Shown here piece after piece: positions 19,381-31,300 of a DNA stretch of 64,000 nt (position 1 is the first letter of the stretch; each line of letters starts with the position of its first letter). The translations under genes and the position numbers were made by a program. The DNA comes from Bacteroidota bacterium (GTDB lineage: Bacteria > Bacteroidota > Ignavibacteria > Kryptoniales > JAKASW01), in the NCBI GenBank assembly GCA_021812985.1, contig JAKAMG010000002.1:33779-97778 (forward strand), read 5' to 3'. Under the pieces are notes generated by a model. That model was not told where the DNA came from. It did no database searches and was given only the letters and a program-made list of their open reading frames with translations.

Positions 19381-20514
19381 ATGGAACGGCCCGGCAATTT
19401 GATTTTAAAGAGAAACACCGTCGTAGTAAAAATCGGCACGAACCTCCTCGCAGACAAGACGAGGGGGATCGACACTGGAAGAATTGAAGCCATCGCGAAG
19501 AGCGTATCTTCGCTACGCGGCAGGGGGACAGACGTTGCGATCGTCAGCTCCGGAGCAATCGGAGCCGGCGTGGCGGCGCTCGGATTGAAGGCAAGACCGA
19601 GGACAATTCCAGAGAAACAGGCAACGGCGGCCATCGGCCAGCCTCTGCTGATGGAAGCGTACGAGCACGCCTTCCGCAAGGTCAATCAGCCCATCGCCCA
19701 GCTTCTTCTGACCAGGGACGATTTTTCCAACCGCGGCAGATACGTCAACGCCAGAAATACATTCGCCGCCCTCTTCGAGAAAGGGGTCGTCCCGGTTATC
19801 AACGAAAACGACACTGTAGCTGTAGAAGAGATTAAGCTCGGCGACAACGACAACCTCTCCGCGATGGTGGCGACTCTTGTCGAGGCGGGGATGCTCTTAA
19901 TACTTTCTGACGTCGACGGACTATACACCGCCGCGCCGTCGGCCGACCCACGCGCGGAACTCATCAGGGTCGTGGAGAGAATTACCCCACAGGTGGAGCG
20001 TTATGCGAGGAAGAAAGTGAGCGAGCTGAGCACTGGTGGAATGGCCACGAAGATACAGGCGGCAAAGCTATGCGTCGGCTCGGGAATAACCGTCGTCATC
20101 GCCAACGGAAGGAAACCGGACGTTATCGAGTCCATATTCAGAGGCGACGTGCCAGGCACAATTTTCCTCCCATCGGACACAAGACTCTCGACCCGGAAAC
20201 AATGGATCGGTTTCGTCTCACACACAAGAGGGAGCATCGTCGTAGACGCCGGGGCCAGCGCTGCACTTTTGAAAAAACATAAGAGCCTCCTCCCTTCAGG
20301 CATCCTAGAAATCCGGGGCGAGTTCAGGGCAAGGGACATAGTGTCGATCGTCGGTCCGGACGGAAGGCAAATCGGAAAGGGGATCTGCGACTATTCATCC
20401 GCGGAGCTGAACAAGATCAAAGGGAAGAAGAGCTCAGAAGTGGAGGCGGTCCTCCACAGGAAAGCCCCGGCAGAAGTAGTCCACAGGGATAACCTTGCAC
20501 CTTTCGGCGAATGA
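19381..20514 (+). CDS. proB: Glutamate 5-kinase
   Basis: 377 aa; VVVKIGTNLL, VSSGAIGAG, NENDTVAVEEIKLGDNDNLSAMVA, C-terminal PUA domain. Confidence 0.97.
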   Translation: MERPGNLILKRNTVVVKIGTNLLADKTRGIDTGRIEAIAKSVSSLRGRGTDVAIVSSGAIGAGVAALGLKARPRTIPEKQATAAIGQPLLMEAYEHAFRKVNQPIAQLLLTRDDFSNRGRYVNARNTFAALFEKGVVPVINENDTVAVEEIKLGDNDNLSAMVATLVEAGMLLILSDVDGLYTAAPSADPRAELIRVVERITPQVERYARKKVSELSTGGMATKIQAAKLCVGSGITVVIANGRKPDVIESIFRGDVPGTIFLPSDTRLSTRKQWIGFVSHTRGSIVVDAGASAALLKKHKSLLPSGILEIRGEFRARDIVSIVGPDGRQIGKGICDYSSAELNKIKGKKSSEVEAVLHRKAPAEVVHRDNLAPFGE

Positions 20515-20606
20515 CACCTTCGGCGCGTCAGCAACAGATTAGGGAAGAGATAAGTCATCCGTCGCACGAAGACACAACGAAAGCAAAGAATTGTCAGTGA
20601 AGTGAT

Positions 20607-21863
20607 ATGAACAAGCCTAAGATAGTGGAAAGAAAAGCGGAAGCTGTCAAGGAGGCAAGCGCCGTTCTCTACACCGCGACTGCCGCGAAGAAGAACGCAC
20701 TCCTGCGCGCGATTGCAGGAAGACTCGAGAAGGAATCCACCTCGATACTGCGACAAAACGAAGCCGACCTCGCCGCCGCACGCGCCGCAGGAATCTCCGC
20801 CGTCCTTCTGGATCGACTCGCGCTCAACGAAAAGAGAATTTCGCAAATGGTCGCCGGGGTTCGGGATGTGATCTCGCTCCCCGATCCCGTGGGCGAAGTG
20901 TTGGACCGGCAGCGTCGCCCAAACGGTCTCGTAATTGAGAAGGTGCGCGTGCCACTAGGTGCCGTCGGAATTATATATGAGGCGCGGCCGAACGTCACGA
21001 TCGATGCCGCGGCCCTCTGTCTAAAGGCAGGCAACGCGGTTCTCCTTAAGGGTGGGTCTGAAGCTCTGAAGTCCAACAGCGCACTCGTCGCGGTTGTCAA
21101 AAGGGCGCTGAGGGATGTGGGACTCCCTGCAGGATGCGTGGAGTTTATAGACACAGCTGATCGCTCGGCTGTCGCTGAATTGATAAAGCTAGACAAATAT
21201 ATCGACATAATCATTCCGCGGGGGAGCCAGACCCTGATAAGATTCATACAGGAAAACTCAGCCGTCCCCGTTATAGCGCACGGGGAGGGAAACTGTCACG
21301 TCTACGTCGACGGCTCGGCCAACCTGCGCGACGCGGTTGAGATCGTCTTCAACGCGAAAGTCCAACGCCCGTCCGTCTGCAATGCCGCTGAAAAACTCTT
21401 GATAGACGAGAAAGTAGCAGTGAGATATCTTCCCCGGATCGCCGCGAGACTGAGAAAGGCCCGCGTCGAACTCCGCGGTGATAGGAAATCGCGGTCGATC
21501 GTGGCCGACATGCTCCCCGCCACCGAAGAAGACTGGCACAAAGAATATCTCGATCTCGTCATGGCAGTCAAAGTGGTCAAAGGGGTCGACGAGGCCATCG
21601 CCCACATAAACAGGTACGGTTCCCACCATTCAGATTCGATAGTGACTGCGAACAAGGCACGTGGCGAGAAATTCCTTCGAGAGGTGGACTCGGCGGCTGT
21701 CTACGTAAACGCTTCAACGCGGTTCACAGACGGTTTCGAGTTCGGACTCGGCGCGGAGATCGGAATAAGCACTCAGAAACTTCACGCGCGTGGTCCGATG
21801 GGATTGGCAGAGCTTACAAGCACAAAATTTGTCGTGCGCGGGAAGGGGCAGGTCAGGAAATAG
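20607..21863 (+). CDS. proA: Glutamate-5-semialdehyde dehydrogenase (gamma-glutamyl phosphate reductase)
   Basis: 418 aa; VPLGAVGIIYEARPNVTIDAAALCLKAGNAVLLKGG, TRFTDGFEFGLGAEIGISTQKLHARGPMG. Confidence 0.98.
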   Translation: MNKPKIVERKAEAVKEASAVLYTATAAKKNALLRAIAGRLEKESTSILRQNEADLAAARAAGISAVLLDRLALNEKRISQMVAGVRDVISLPDPVGEVLDRQRRPNGLVIEKVRVPLGAVGIIYEARPNVTIDAAALCLKAGNAVLLKGGSEALKSNSALVAVVKRALRDVGLPAGCVEFIDTADRSAVAELIKLDKYIDIIIPRGSQTLIRFIQENSAVPVIAHGEGNCHVYVDGSANLRDAVEIVFNAKVQRPSVCNAAEKLLIDEKVAVRYLPRIAARLRKARVELRGDRKSRSIVADMLPATEEDWHKEYLDLVMAVKVVKGVDEAIAHINRYGSHHSDSIVTANKARGEKFLREVDSAAVYVNASTRFTDGFEFGLGAEIGISTQKLHARGPMGLAELTSTKFVVRGKGQVRK

Positions 21864-21890
21864 CGTTCCGTGGTTTCCCCGGTGCCGCTT

Positions 21891-24800
21891 TCAACTTTCC
21901 CCGCTTCCTCCCAGGACACTGCTCACTTTTTCCAGTATCTCGCTCACCTGAAAGGGTTTATCAAGGAAGGCGATCACCCCTTCGCTAAGGAGCTCCTCTG
22001 AATCGACGCTGAGGTTATAGCCACTGGCGAGCAAAACCTTCACATCCCGATCTATAGCCTTGAGTCTTCTGAAAGCCTCCGCGCCATTGATTCCTGGCAT
22101 CATCATATCCATGATGACAAGACCTATTTCGCGTCCACCTTCAGTGTACGCTTTAACCGCGGCTTCGCCATCAGCGGCGGATAGCACCTTATAACCGCCC
22201 CCCTCAAGTGAATCGACCAGCAGCTCTCTCATCAAAGGCTCATCTTCGACGACGAGTATCGTCCTCCTCCGTCCGCCCGATGATAGGCCAGCGGTCGTGG
22301 CGGCGTCTCCTTCCGCGGCGGGGTAATAGATTCTGAACGTGGTTCCCTTACCGAGAGCGCTCTCGACATCTACAAAACCTCCGTGATTGCGCACTATTCC
22401 ATAAACCATAGAAAGCCCCATCCCCTTTCCCTTTTCCTTCGTAGTGAAAAAGGGTTCGAAGACTCTTCCTGCTGTCGTCTTCTCCATTCCTACGCCGGTA
22501 TCCGTCACATCTATTCGAACATAACGTCCCGGCCTGGCGTCGACATTCCCGGCGCAGTCGTCCCTGGAGAGTTCCACAGCGCTTGCGGAGATCTTCAGCC
22601 TCCCGCCGGACGGCATCGCCTCCAACGCGTTGGCGCAGAGATTCATAATCACCTGCTCCATTTGTCTCGGGTCCCCATTCACCGCAGGGAGATCGTCAGA
22701 CAGCCCGGCGTCTAAAGAAACCCTCCTGGGACTCGTCGGTCCCAGTTCTCGAACTGTTTTCCGTACAATATCACTGACGCTCAGCGGGACGACCTTGTAC
22801 TTTCCGCCGCGGGCGAAGGCGAGAAGTTGACTCGTCAACTCCGCCGCGCGAGCGGCGTTCGCTTCTATTGTCTCCACATATTTGCGGAACTCATGCCCCT
22901 CTGGCATTTTGCTCTTCATGAACGAGGCATATCCGAGTATCGCGCCGAGAATGTTGTTGAAGTCGTGGGCTATTCCCCCCGCCAGAAGGCCTACAGCCTC
23001 CATTTTTTGAGATTGAACAAGCTGCTCCTCGAGTGAAATCCGACTGGTCACGTCGCTTGAAATTTCCACGTAACCCGTAATATCTCCGCGAGAATCTATA
23101 ACTGGTCCGATTGTCTTGTCGAGAAAAATGATAGAACCATCTTTGCGAATGCTCTTGAATCTCGCACGGAAGACATTCCCGGCTCTCAAAGTATTCCAGA
23201 GCTTATCAAAGAATTCCGGCTCATGCTCGGTGCTCCTCAGAATCTCGGTGCTCTTCCCCACCACGTCTTCGTTCGTGAAACCTGTAAGCTTTGTGAAAGT
23301 GGAATTGACATACCTGATAATTCCTCCGGCGTCCGAGACAACAACACCTTCCGAAAGCCGCTCAAAAGCCGCGAGGAGATCGTCTCTCTCTTTTTCGAGG
23401 TCCAGCCTGACCTTGCGTTCCAATTGCCGCCTGATAACTCCAGAGAACATATCACCCGCGGTGACGAGAAAATCCGTTTCAGTCGCCCTCCAAACCCGAT
23501 TTGCCCTATTGCACAGAAAGACCAGGTACCCCCATTCCTGTCCTTCGACGGAAATCCGGGCGACCGCACACGATCTCATTTCGAACGCTCGGGAGATCTC
23601 GTCGCCTTCGCAAACTCTGAAGCGGGAGCCGTCCGCAAACAGGGCCTCCGTTTTTTCAAGGCTCAGATTGAATTCCCCTGAAGTGGAACGCCCCTCTCTC
23701 CACGACTCGAAGGCACATTTGGCACCCTGAGGCGCCTTTTGAACCAACACCGCTCCGGCTACGTCCAGCCTCGCGACGATTGCAGCTAGGGAAGCCTCAA
23801 TGATTTCTTTCAACTCCCCTCCCCGCAGGGCTGCCGTAAGTATTTCCCTCGATGCTTCGGAAGTAATGTTATGAAGCTCTACCTCCTTTTGAAGCGCGAT
23901 CAGCTCGGTGACATCCATGAGGGCTCCATGGATCACCTCCCTCCGATAGTTGGGATCATACCCGAGCTCAGCGTTCTCGTAGACGTAGATTGTAGAGCCA
24001 TCCGCTTTTCTACCGACGAGTAAGTTTCTCCTCACCTGTCCGTTTGTCTTAAGTTCATCAATGAACTTTCTTCTCTCGGACGGATCGGCGTATAGCGCTG
24101 ATGCGTTGATTGAACGGACAGTCTCTCCACTTTCGTATCCGAAGATCGCGGCAAATGTCCTATTTGCTTCTACTATTGTACCATCTTCCGTTGAAAGATA
24201 AATACCTGCGGGGCTGAGCCTGAAGAGTTCTGAGTACCGCTTGTCGGAGTCAAGAGCCGCCTTTCTTGCAGCCTGAGTGCCCGTCACGTCCTCGACAAAC
24301 CCCTCGTATCCCTTTGCCGCCCCTGATTCGTCGACGATCGTTCTGATCGACAGGTTGACGTAGACCGGCTTTCCCAAAGAATTCAGGAGACGTATCCCCT
24401 TCTGATTGACAGATGTCCCTCCTGCGCCGGACGCATATTTCAGGAAGTCCTGAAGCACATCCTTGTTTCCTGTAAGCTCCTTAGGCCCGGAGTATCCGAG
24501 CAATACCGCAAGGGACCGGTTCGCGGCAATGACTTCACCGTCCTTACCTGCTTCAAAAATTCCAATTGCCGCGTTCTCAAAAAGTCTCTCATATCGCCCG
24601 CCGGTTTCTCTGATGAGGTCCCCTTTCGTCTTGAGTTCGCGGGCGAGCGAACCAGACCTTCGATGGTAGAGGACAATCACAGAAACGGCAGCGCCTACGA
24701 GGAGGAGGGCCAGCAGAATCCAGAGTCCAAAACCACCCGTGGTGTCGTCCGGATAGGCACCGGCAGGCCCTGCGGGCCCATGGAACAGCCAGAACATTCC

Positions 24801-25052
24801 TGCCGGGCTCAGGGCAATTGGGACAGGATTAAACGTGAATGCTATCGCCGGCAGGGGAACAGTACGCCAGCGATGTGATCGTTGGGAGATAGCTGCGGCA
24901 GCAGGGAGACAAGCATATCCCGCGAATTGAAAGACACCGCCCCACCTCTCCACGCATGGAGATAGAATCATAGCAAGGCTATGAATAATGTAAGACGGAA
25001 CCATTCCCCGAGAATATATGAGCGTGGCTCCAGCCCGAAGCAGCTCTTTCAT
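21891..25052 (-). CDS. Multi-PAS hybrid sensor histidine kinase with C-terminal receiver domain
   Basis: 1053 aa; TM segment, PAS domains, HisKA GGIAHDFNNILGA, HATPase GVGMEKTTAGRVFEPFFTTKEKGKGMGLSMVYGIV, REC VIMDMMMPGING. Confidence 0.92.
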   Translation of the reverse strand: MKELLRAGATLIYSRGMVPSYIIHSLAMILSPCVERWGGVFQFAGYACLPAAAAISQRSHRWRTVPLPAIAFTFNPVPIALSPAGMFWLFHGPAGPAGAYPDDTTGGFGLWILLALLLVGAAVSVIVLYHRRSGSLARELKTKGDLIRETGGRYERLFENAAIGIFEAGKDGEVIAANRSLAVLLGYSGPKELTGNKDVLQDFLKYASGAGGTSVNQKGIRLLNSLGKPVYVNLSIRTIVDESGAAKGYEGFVEDVTGTQAARKAALDSDKRYSELFRLSPAGIYLSTEDGTIVEANRTFAAIFGYESGETVRSINASALYADPSERRKFIDELKTNGQVRRNLLVGRKADGSTIYVYENAELGYDPNYRREVIHGALMDVTELIALQKEVELHNITSEASREILTAALRGGELKEIIEASLAAIVARLDVAGAVLVQKAPQGAKCAFESWREGRSTSGEFNLSLEKTEALFADGSRFRVCEGDEISRAFEMRSCAVARISVEGQEWGYLVFLCNRANRVWRATETDFLVTAGDMFSGVIRRQLERKVRLDLEKERDDLLAAFERLSEGVVVSDAGGIIRYVNSTFTKLTGFTNEDVVGKSTEILRSTEHEPEFFDKLWNTLRAGNVFRARFKSIRKDGSIIFLDKTIGPVIDSRGDITGYVEISSDVTSRISLEEQLVQSQKMEAVGLLAGGIAHDFNNILGAILGYASFMKSKMPEGHEFRKYVETIEANAARAAELTSQLLAFARGGKYKVVPLSVSDIVRKTVRELGPTSPRRVSLDAGLSDDLPAVNGDPRQMEQVIMNLCANALEAMPSGGRLKISASAVELSRDDCAGNVDARPGRYVRIDVTDTGVGMEKTTAGRVFEPFFTTKEKGKGMGLSMVYGIVRNHGGFVDVESALGKGTTFRIYYPAAEGDAATTAGLSSGGRRRTILVVEDEPLMRELLVDSLEGGGYKVLSAADGEAAVKAYTEGGREIGLVIMDMMMPGINGAEAFRRLKAIDRDVKVLLASGYNLSVDSEELLSEGVIAFLDKPFQVSEILEKVSSVLGGSGES

Positions 25053-25312
25053 TCACTAATCTTCGTATCGGATGGAAAAATCAAAACTAAAGGGATAAGT
25101 AATGGAAATCCTGCAAAAAGGAGAAAAAGAACAGGATCGATGCTCCGGGTGCCGCAACTTCAAGGCACGCCTCGTTTGCTTGATATTTACTGTATGCTTT
25201 GATATTTTTTCGAGCAAACCAAGACTACAATTATGGAGATTTCATTATACAGATTGCTAATGTGTTAGAAGAAAAGACCTTTTGAACGAGTATTCTCCGA
25301 GCAATCTGCGTA

Positions 25313-28300
25313 GTGGAAAGATTTAGAAACCATAGCGGTCATTTCGCGTTTCAGACTCTTCTCGCTTTAATTATCGGGGCTGGCGCGTGGGCTTCTCTCG
25401 AATTCGTAAACGGCGGTCACGGCTTCAAGCCGGCGAGATTCAACGCTCGCGAGCGTTCCGACAGAAGGCCGTGGCGAATTCAGTCAGGTTCGCCGGCTGA
25501 TGCCGCTCTGATAAGACCGGCAGATTTTTCCCCCCAGCAGTTGCCGGCGTTCCATCCCCCCTCAGGGTTCCCCATTCAAATGGCTTCGATCTTCCAGTCT
25601 GATTCGACGAAGGAGATGAGAGGGGAAAGGGCGGCTGTTGACTCGACATCAACCACGGCCGTACTGAGCGACACCCTGTCAGCAAAGAAGAGCATTGACA
25701 CTACTGCAGCCAAGCCGGATTCCGTTTCCCTGGACAGTCTCAAGCTTTCTGCGTGGCTTCAGGGAATGCGCCCAACACAACCGCAGGCAGCAATCTTCAA
25801 GGGGTACCAGTACCCGCTGTTCTTATACTCAGGCGTCATACAGCAGTCCACTGCCATAGATTCAACCGGAAAGTTCGTCACAGTCAGGGAATCTCTCTTC
25901 GGCAAGGACGTCCGCGTGCCATTGCAGATACCTCTCGACGAATACATAAAACTGGAGGAACAGCATTATATAAGGAACACCTGGGAGGACCTCGCGCACT
26001 CTTACACTCCTGTCCAGACGAACGCGCTTGGCTCCTTCATGTCGGGAGTGACGAACATAGACATTCCGATACCGGCCAATCCGGTACTCAGCATATTCGG
26101 TCCGCCGAGAATCAACCTCAGGATATCTGGTGCAGTGGACATACACGGCGCCTGGCGCAATCAGAAGTTAAACGCGCAGACCCTCTCCCAGCTGGGCAAC
26201 GTCACGAATCAGCCCGACTTCAAGCAGGATGTGCAGATTAATGTGAGCGGCACGGTCGGCGACAAGCTGAACATCGGCGCGAACTGGGACACACAGAACC
26301 AGTTCGATTACGAAAACCAGTTGAAGATTAAGTACACCGGCTACGATGACGAGATAATAAAGAGCGTCGAGGCGGGAAACGTGGCGATGAGTACGCCCGC
26401 GTCGTTCGTAGGGAGCAACCAGGCGCTGTTCGGAATAAAGACCGAGATGCAGCTGGGTCCGCTCACTCTGACGGCCCTGGCCAGCCAGCAAAAAGCGCAG
26501 GGCAAGACCCTCAGCGTCAGCGGCGGTTCGTCAAGCCAGACATTCAGCCTACATGCGTACCAGTTCGCCACCAATCACTACTTCATTGATTCAAACTACA
26601 TCGCCGGATACGAAAAGTATCTGCAGTCGGCCGGGAACCAGTACAACCCGAACCTTCTCGTAACCGACTACGAAGTCTACGTCTCTCAGCCCACGACCGC
26701 GCCGAATCCCAACCTGAGGCAGGGTTACGCTGTGATGAACCTACCGACTCTGCAGACCGACAAGGCATACTACGATTCGCTCCGCACGGCACCAACTTTC
26801 ACGCCGCCGAATTGGACGGTCGAATTCGGAAGGTTCCAGCTTCTCGACAAGTCCCAGTACACGCTCGATCCAGTCACGGGTGTCCTTACTCTCAACACGT
26901 CGATACAGTCGAACCAGATTGTGGCAATTGCCTACAGCACGCAGGACGGCTCGACATACGGGACTTTCTCGTACGCGGACACATCCAAGCAGTACCCTCT
27001 CGTTTTGAACATGGTTGTCCCGGAGGATCCGCAGCCTTCCCGGGCTGACGCGTGGAGACTAATGCTCCGAAACATCTACCCCACGGGGGGATTGAATCTT
27101 GACCAGAACTCACTGAAGAACGTCCAGATTACCTATACTCCATCCGGCCAGCCGGCGCAGGACAACATAGACAACATAAACCTCCTTCAGGTTTTCGGGC
27201 TTGACAAGACCGGGGCTAACGGAGGCGCGCCTGACGGACAGATGGACTGGAATCCGCCGATAGACATAAACAAGGCGACGGGCGAAATAATATTCCCTTA
27301 TCTGCAGCCGTTCGTGGAAGCATTCAAGAGCTACGTCGGCCCGAACGGACAGACGATTGCCAATCCAGATTCGTTTTCTTACGCGGCCATATACGATACG
27401 ACGTATGACGCCGCCACCACCTCCTTCATTTCGAGAGACCGATTCCTGATAACGGGTTCATATACGAGTTCCGTCACCTCGCACTACAATCTCGGGTTTA
27501 ACCTCGTGGAGGGAAGCGTCAAGGTTCTCCTAAACGGGACACCGCTTACGTCCGGCGTCGATTACACAGTCGACTACGTCACCGGCGAAGTGGACATAAA
27601 GAACCAGACCGCTCTCCAGTCCGGATCGAACGTGCAAATCCAATACGAGACGAACGATATTTTTCAGATAGCTTCGAAATCCCTAATGGGTGCGAGGGCC
27701 GATTACAAAGTGAACGAGAACACCGACATCGGCTTCACTATAATGGGCTATTCCCGGCAGTCACCAAACGACAAGGTACGGCTCGGAGAGGAACCGATAA
27801 GCAACATGATCCTCGATGCGGACGCAGGTACAAGTCTTGACCTCCCATTCGTGACGAAGGCTCTCGACGCTCTCCCTCTCATTCAGACCGCCGCGCCATC
27901 GCGACTGAACGTCCACGGAGAGATTGCGTACATGCTCCCGAATCCGAACACACGGACGAGCGTAATTCCGGATGACCATGGACAGGGCATCGCCTACATC
28001 GACGACTTCGAAGGATCGAAGAAAACGATTCCGCTCCCGGTAACTTACTCGGGCTGGACGATATCGAGCCCCCCCGCAGTCTCCAGACTCGACACGCTCT
28101 ATCCGCAGATCGCCGATACGGCCAAAAACGACTACAGGTCGTGGCTGTTCTGGTACAACAGGATACCGCCGACCACGAGCGTGCGAGACATCTGGCCGAA
28201 CAAGAATGTTCCCGCGGATCAGCAGACGCAGACCGTGCTGACTATCGGCATGCTCGACACAGTGCGCGGCCAGTTCAATAGGGCCAGGAACCTGAACACG

Positions 28301-31300
28301 ACGCTGAAGAAGGACCCGGCCGAAGACTGGGGTGGCATGATGACGCTCCTATCCTCGAACGCCAGCGATCTCGTCTCGCAGAACATAAGCTACATCGAAA
28401 TCTGGATGCAGGTCCCGCAGGCCCCGGGGAACGGTCAGATGCACATCGACCTGGGACAGATCAGTGAGGATGTCGTGGGCGACAGGGTGCTTCACACGGA
28501 AGATATCTACGGCAACAACAGTCTCGCGAGCGACACTCTCGACTACGGTATTGACGGCCTCACGGACGCCAAGGAGCGACGCGACTTCCCCTGGATAATA
28601 GCCGATCCGGACAGGCCATGGGACCCGACAGGTCGCGACCCCGACGGTGACGACTATTCTTTCCAACTCGGACCGGCTGCGCCCGATTTGACTGCCGACA
28701 CATCTTATGCCAGGGTGAACGGAACAGAAGGAAACGGGGGCGGCGCCGGAACTGAGGCGGGCCGACTCCCCGACACGGAGGACCTGAACCACAATGGCAC
28801 CTTAGATCTGCTGAACAGCTATTTCGAGTACGACGTCAGCCTGGACACCACAAAGAACAAATTCATAGCCGGCGGTGGCAACAAGGGATGGTACCAGTAT
28901 GTTATTCCCCTGACAGATTTTCAGCGTGCCGTCGGGAATCCGACGCTCACGAACGTCCAGTACGCGAGGGTCTGGTTCAACGGTATGACCGGCCCCATGA
29001 CCGTGAAGATCGCCGAGATAAACCTCGTCGGAAACTACTGGAAGACTCCGAACACAGCCGACAGCACTTTGCAGGTCTCGGTCGTGAACATCGAGGACAC
29101 TCCAGGATACACGCCCCCGGCCCCCGGCCTGCAACCCGTCGACCACACGAACCCGACGCAGAATATACTACTGAACGAACAGTCCCTGGACCTTATACTA
29201 AACGGCCTCCAGGACGACAGCTCGAGATACGTTTACAAGACATTCCCGCAGCCGCAGGATTTCTTCAACTACCATACGATGAAGGTCTTCGTTCACGGCG
29301 ACACGAGATTCAATTATATCGACTCCACCAACTACGATGCAGACGTGTATCTCCGTTTCGGAAGCGATGCGAACAACTTCTACGAATATCGTCAGCCGAT
29401 CAAGAGAGGGTGGCAGGATCTGTCAGTCGACTTCGCCCGCCTGACCGCTCTAAAACAGACTCGCGATTCGGTGAAACAGTCGATTCCGAGCGTACCCGCC
29501 GAGAACGGGGTGCCAGGAGCGACATACTGGCTTCGCGGAAATCCTTCACTGCAGGGAGTCACGTACTTCGAGATCGGGATTGAAAACCCAGGCCACTGCG
29601 GCACCACCCTTCCCCTCGTGGGAGACGTGTGGGTGGATGAACTCCGCCTCACGAACGTGGACAATACGCCAGGCATGGCATACAGCTTCTCCAGCAGCGT
29701 CCAACTCGCGGACGTCGGCTCACTCTCTTTCAATTTCACGAGCATCGATCCGTACTTCCACGGCCTGACGACACAATTCGGGACCCGGAACAACCAGCGC
29801 AACTGGGGGATAAATGGTTCGTTCAGCCTCAACAAACTCCTCCCGCGTGAGTGGGTGGGAACGTCAATACCTTTTTCATACTCCCACACGGAGGCTTTCG
29901 CGAATCCGCTCTATCTCCCGAACAGCGATATACTCGTCAGCGAGGCGGTCCAGCAGAGAAGACTGTACCTCATCTCGAAGGGAATGTCGCCTGATTCCGC
30001 CACCATCATGGCGGACAGCCTTCTCACAAGCTCGCAGACCCTCACGGTGAACGACCAGTGGTCGATTTCGAACATGAGAATCGCCTTCCCGTCGACAAAG
30101 TGGTACGTGCGCGACATTCTTGACAACATCAGCATGGGCTACAACTGGACGGGGTCGAAATACAGGAACACACAGACCAGAACCGGGAACCAGTGGAGCT
30201 GGCAATACAACGCCGCGTACTCGGTGCAGTTCGACCCGATGGCTTACTTCACACCATTTCCTTCAAACTCTAAGAACGCCTCTCCAGGGCAGGGCGATTT
30301 CCAGATCAGGTACCTGCCAAGCTCCTTCAGCCTCACGATGAACGCGTCCCGTTCGCTATCAGTGAACAATCTCTGGACGCAGAGCAACCCGATAGTGACG
30401 CCAAACTTCACGACGCAGAGAAGCGGTTCGCTGAACTGGCGCCTTACCAACAACGGCATTCTGAATCCGACGATAGACTATCGCTTCAACGTCTCGAGCT
30501 CCCTGCTCGCCATGGAGACCGACACAACGGGGGGAAAGCTTCGTCTGCTTCCGAATTCATATGTCTTCCATCAGATTTTCCTTAACGGCGGCCTAATTAA
30601 TTTCGGAGATGACTACAACTTTACGGAGCAGTTTTCGCTTTCGACACAGCCGAAGCTCCCCTTCGACCTGCCAAAGTACCTCGACCTGCAGGCAGGATAT
30701 AACTCAGGCTACAACTGGAACAACTCCATACAACGAGGCGCCCTCGGAAAAGGATCGGGGGTGACCTCTTCGCTTCAACTTGGCACGACGCTGAGACTGA
30801 AGTCGCTGGCCGACCAGCTTTTCTCGAGCAACGCCGCCGCGCAGCCTGCGGCCGCCGCGCAGCCGGCCCCGGAGCGCGGGGCGCGCGGCAGAGGGCATGG
30901 AAGGGACGAGTTCGCCGCTCCTCAGGAGGACACCACCTCGACCGGTGGAGGAGTTAACAACCAAATCGGCAAACTTCTTAACGCGATCATAAAAGTCCCC
31001 TTCCTCGATTTCGAGTCGATCGGGATCAACTTCTCATCTACGAACACATCGTCCAACGGAGGTCTCCCGAGTCTCCGCCCGGGGATGGGTAACTTCTTCA
31101 GAATTCCGTTCATACAGGAGAGCAATCCGGTACTCGGACCGTCACAGCTGTACCAGCTCGGCCTCGTTTCAGATCCATACAGCGCGTTGTCCTTTGTCCC
31201 GAAGAAAGGATTCCCCTTCTTCGGTTTCGCGCTCGGGCCGACTCACAGAATCGGACTCGGCTCAGGCGTCAGCATAACGGACAACTACTCCAACAACAAC

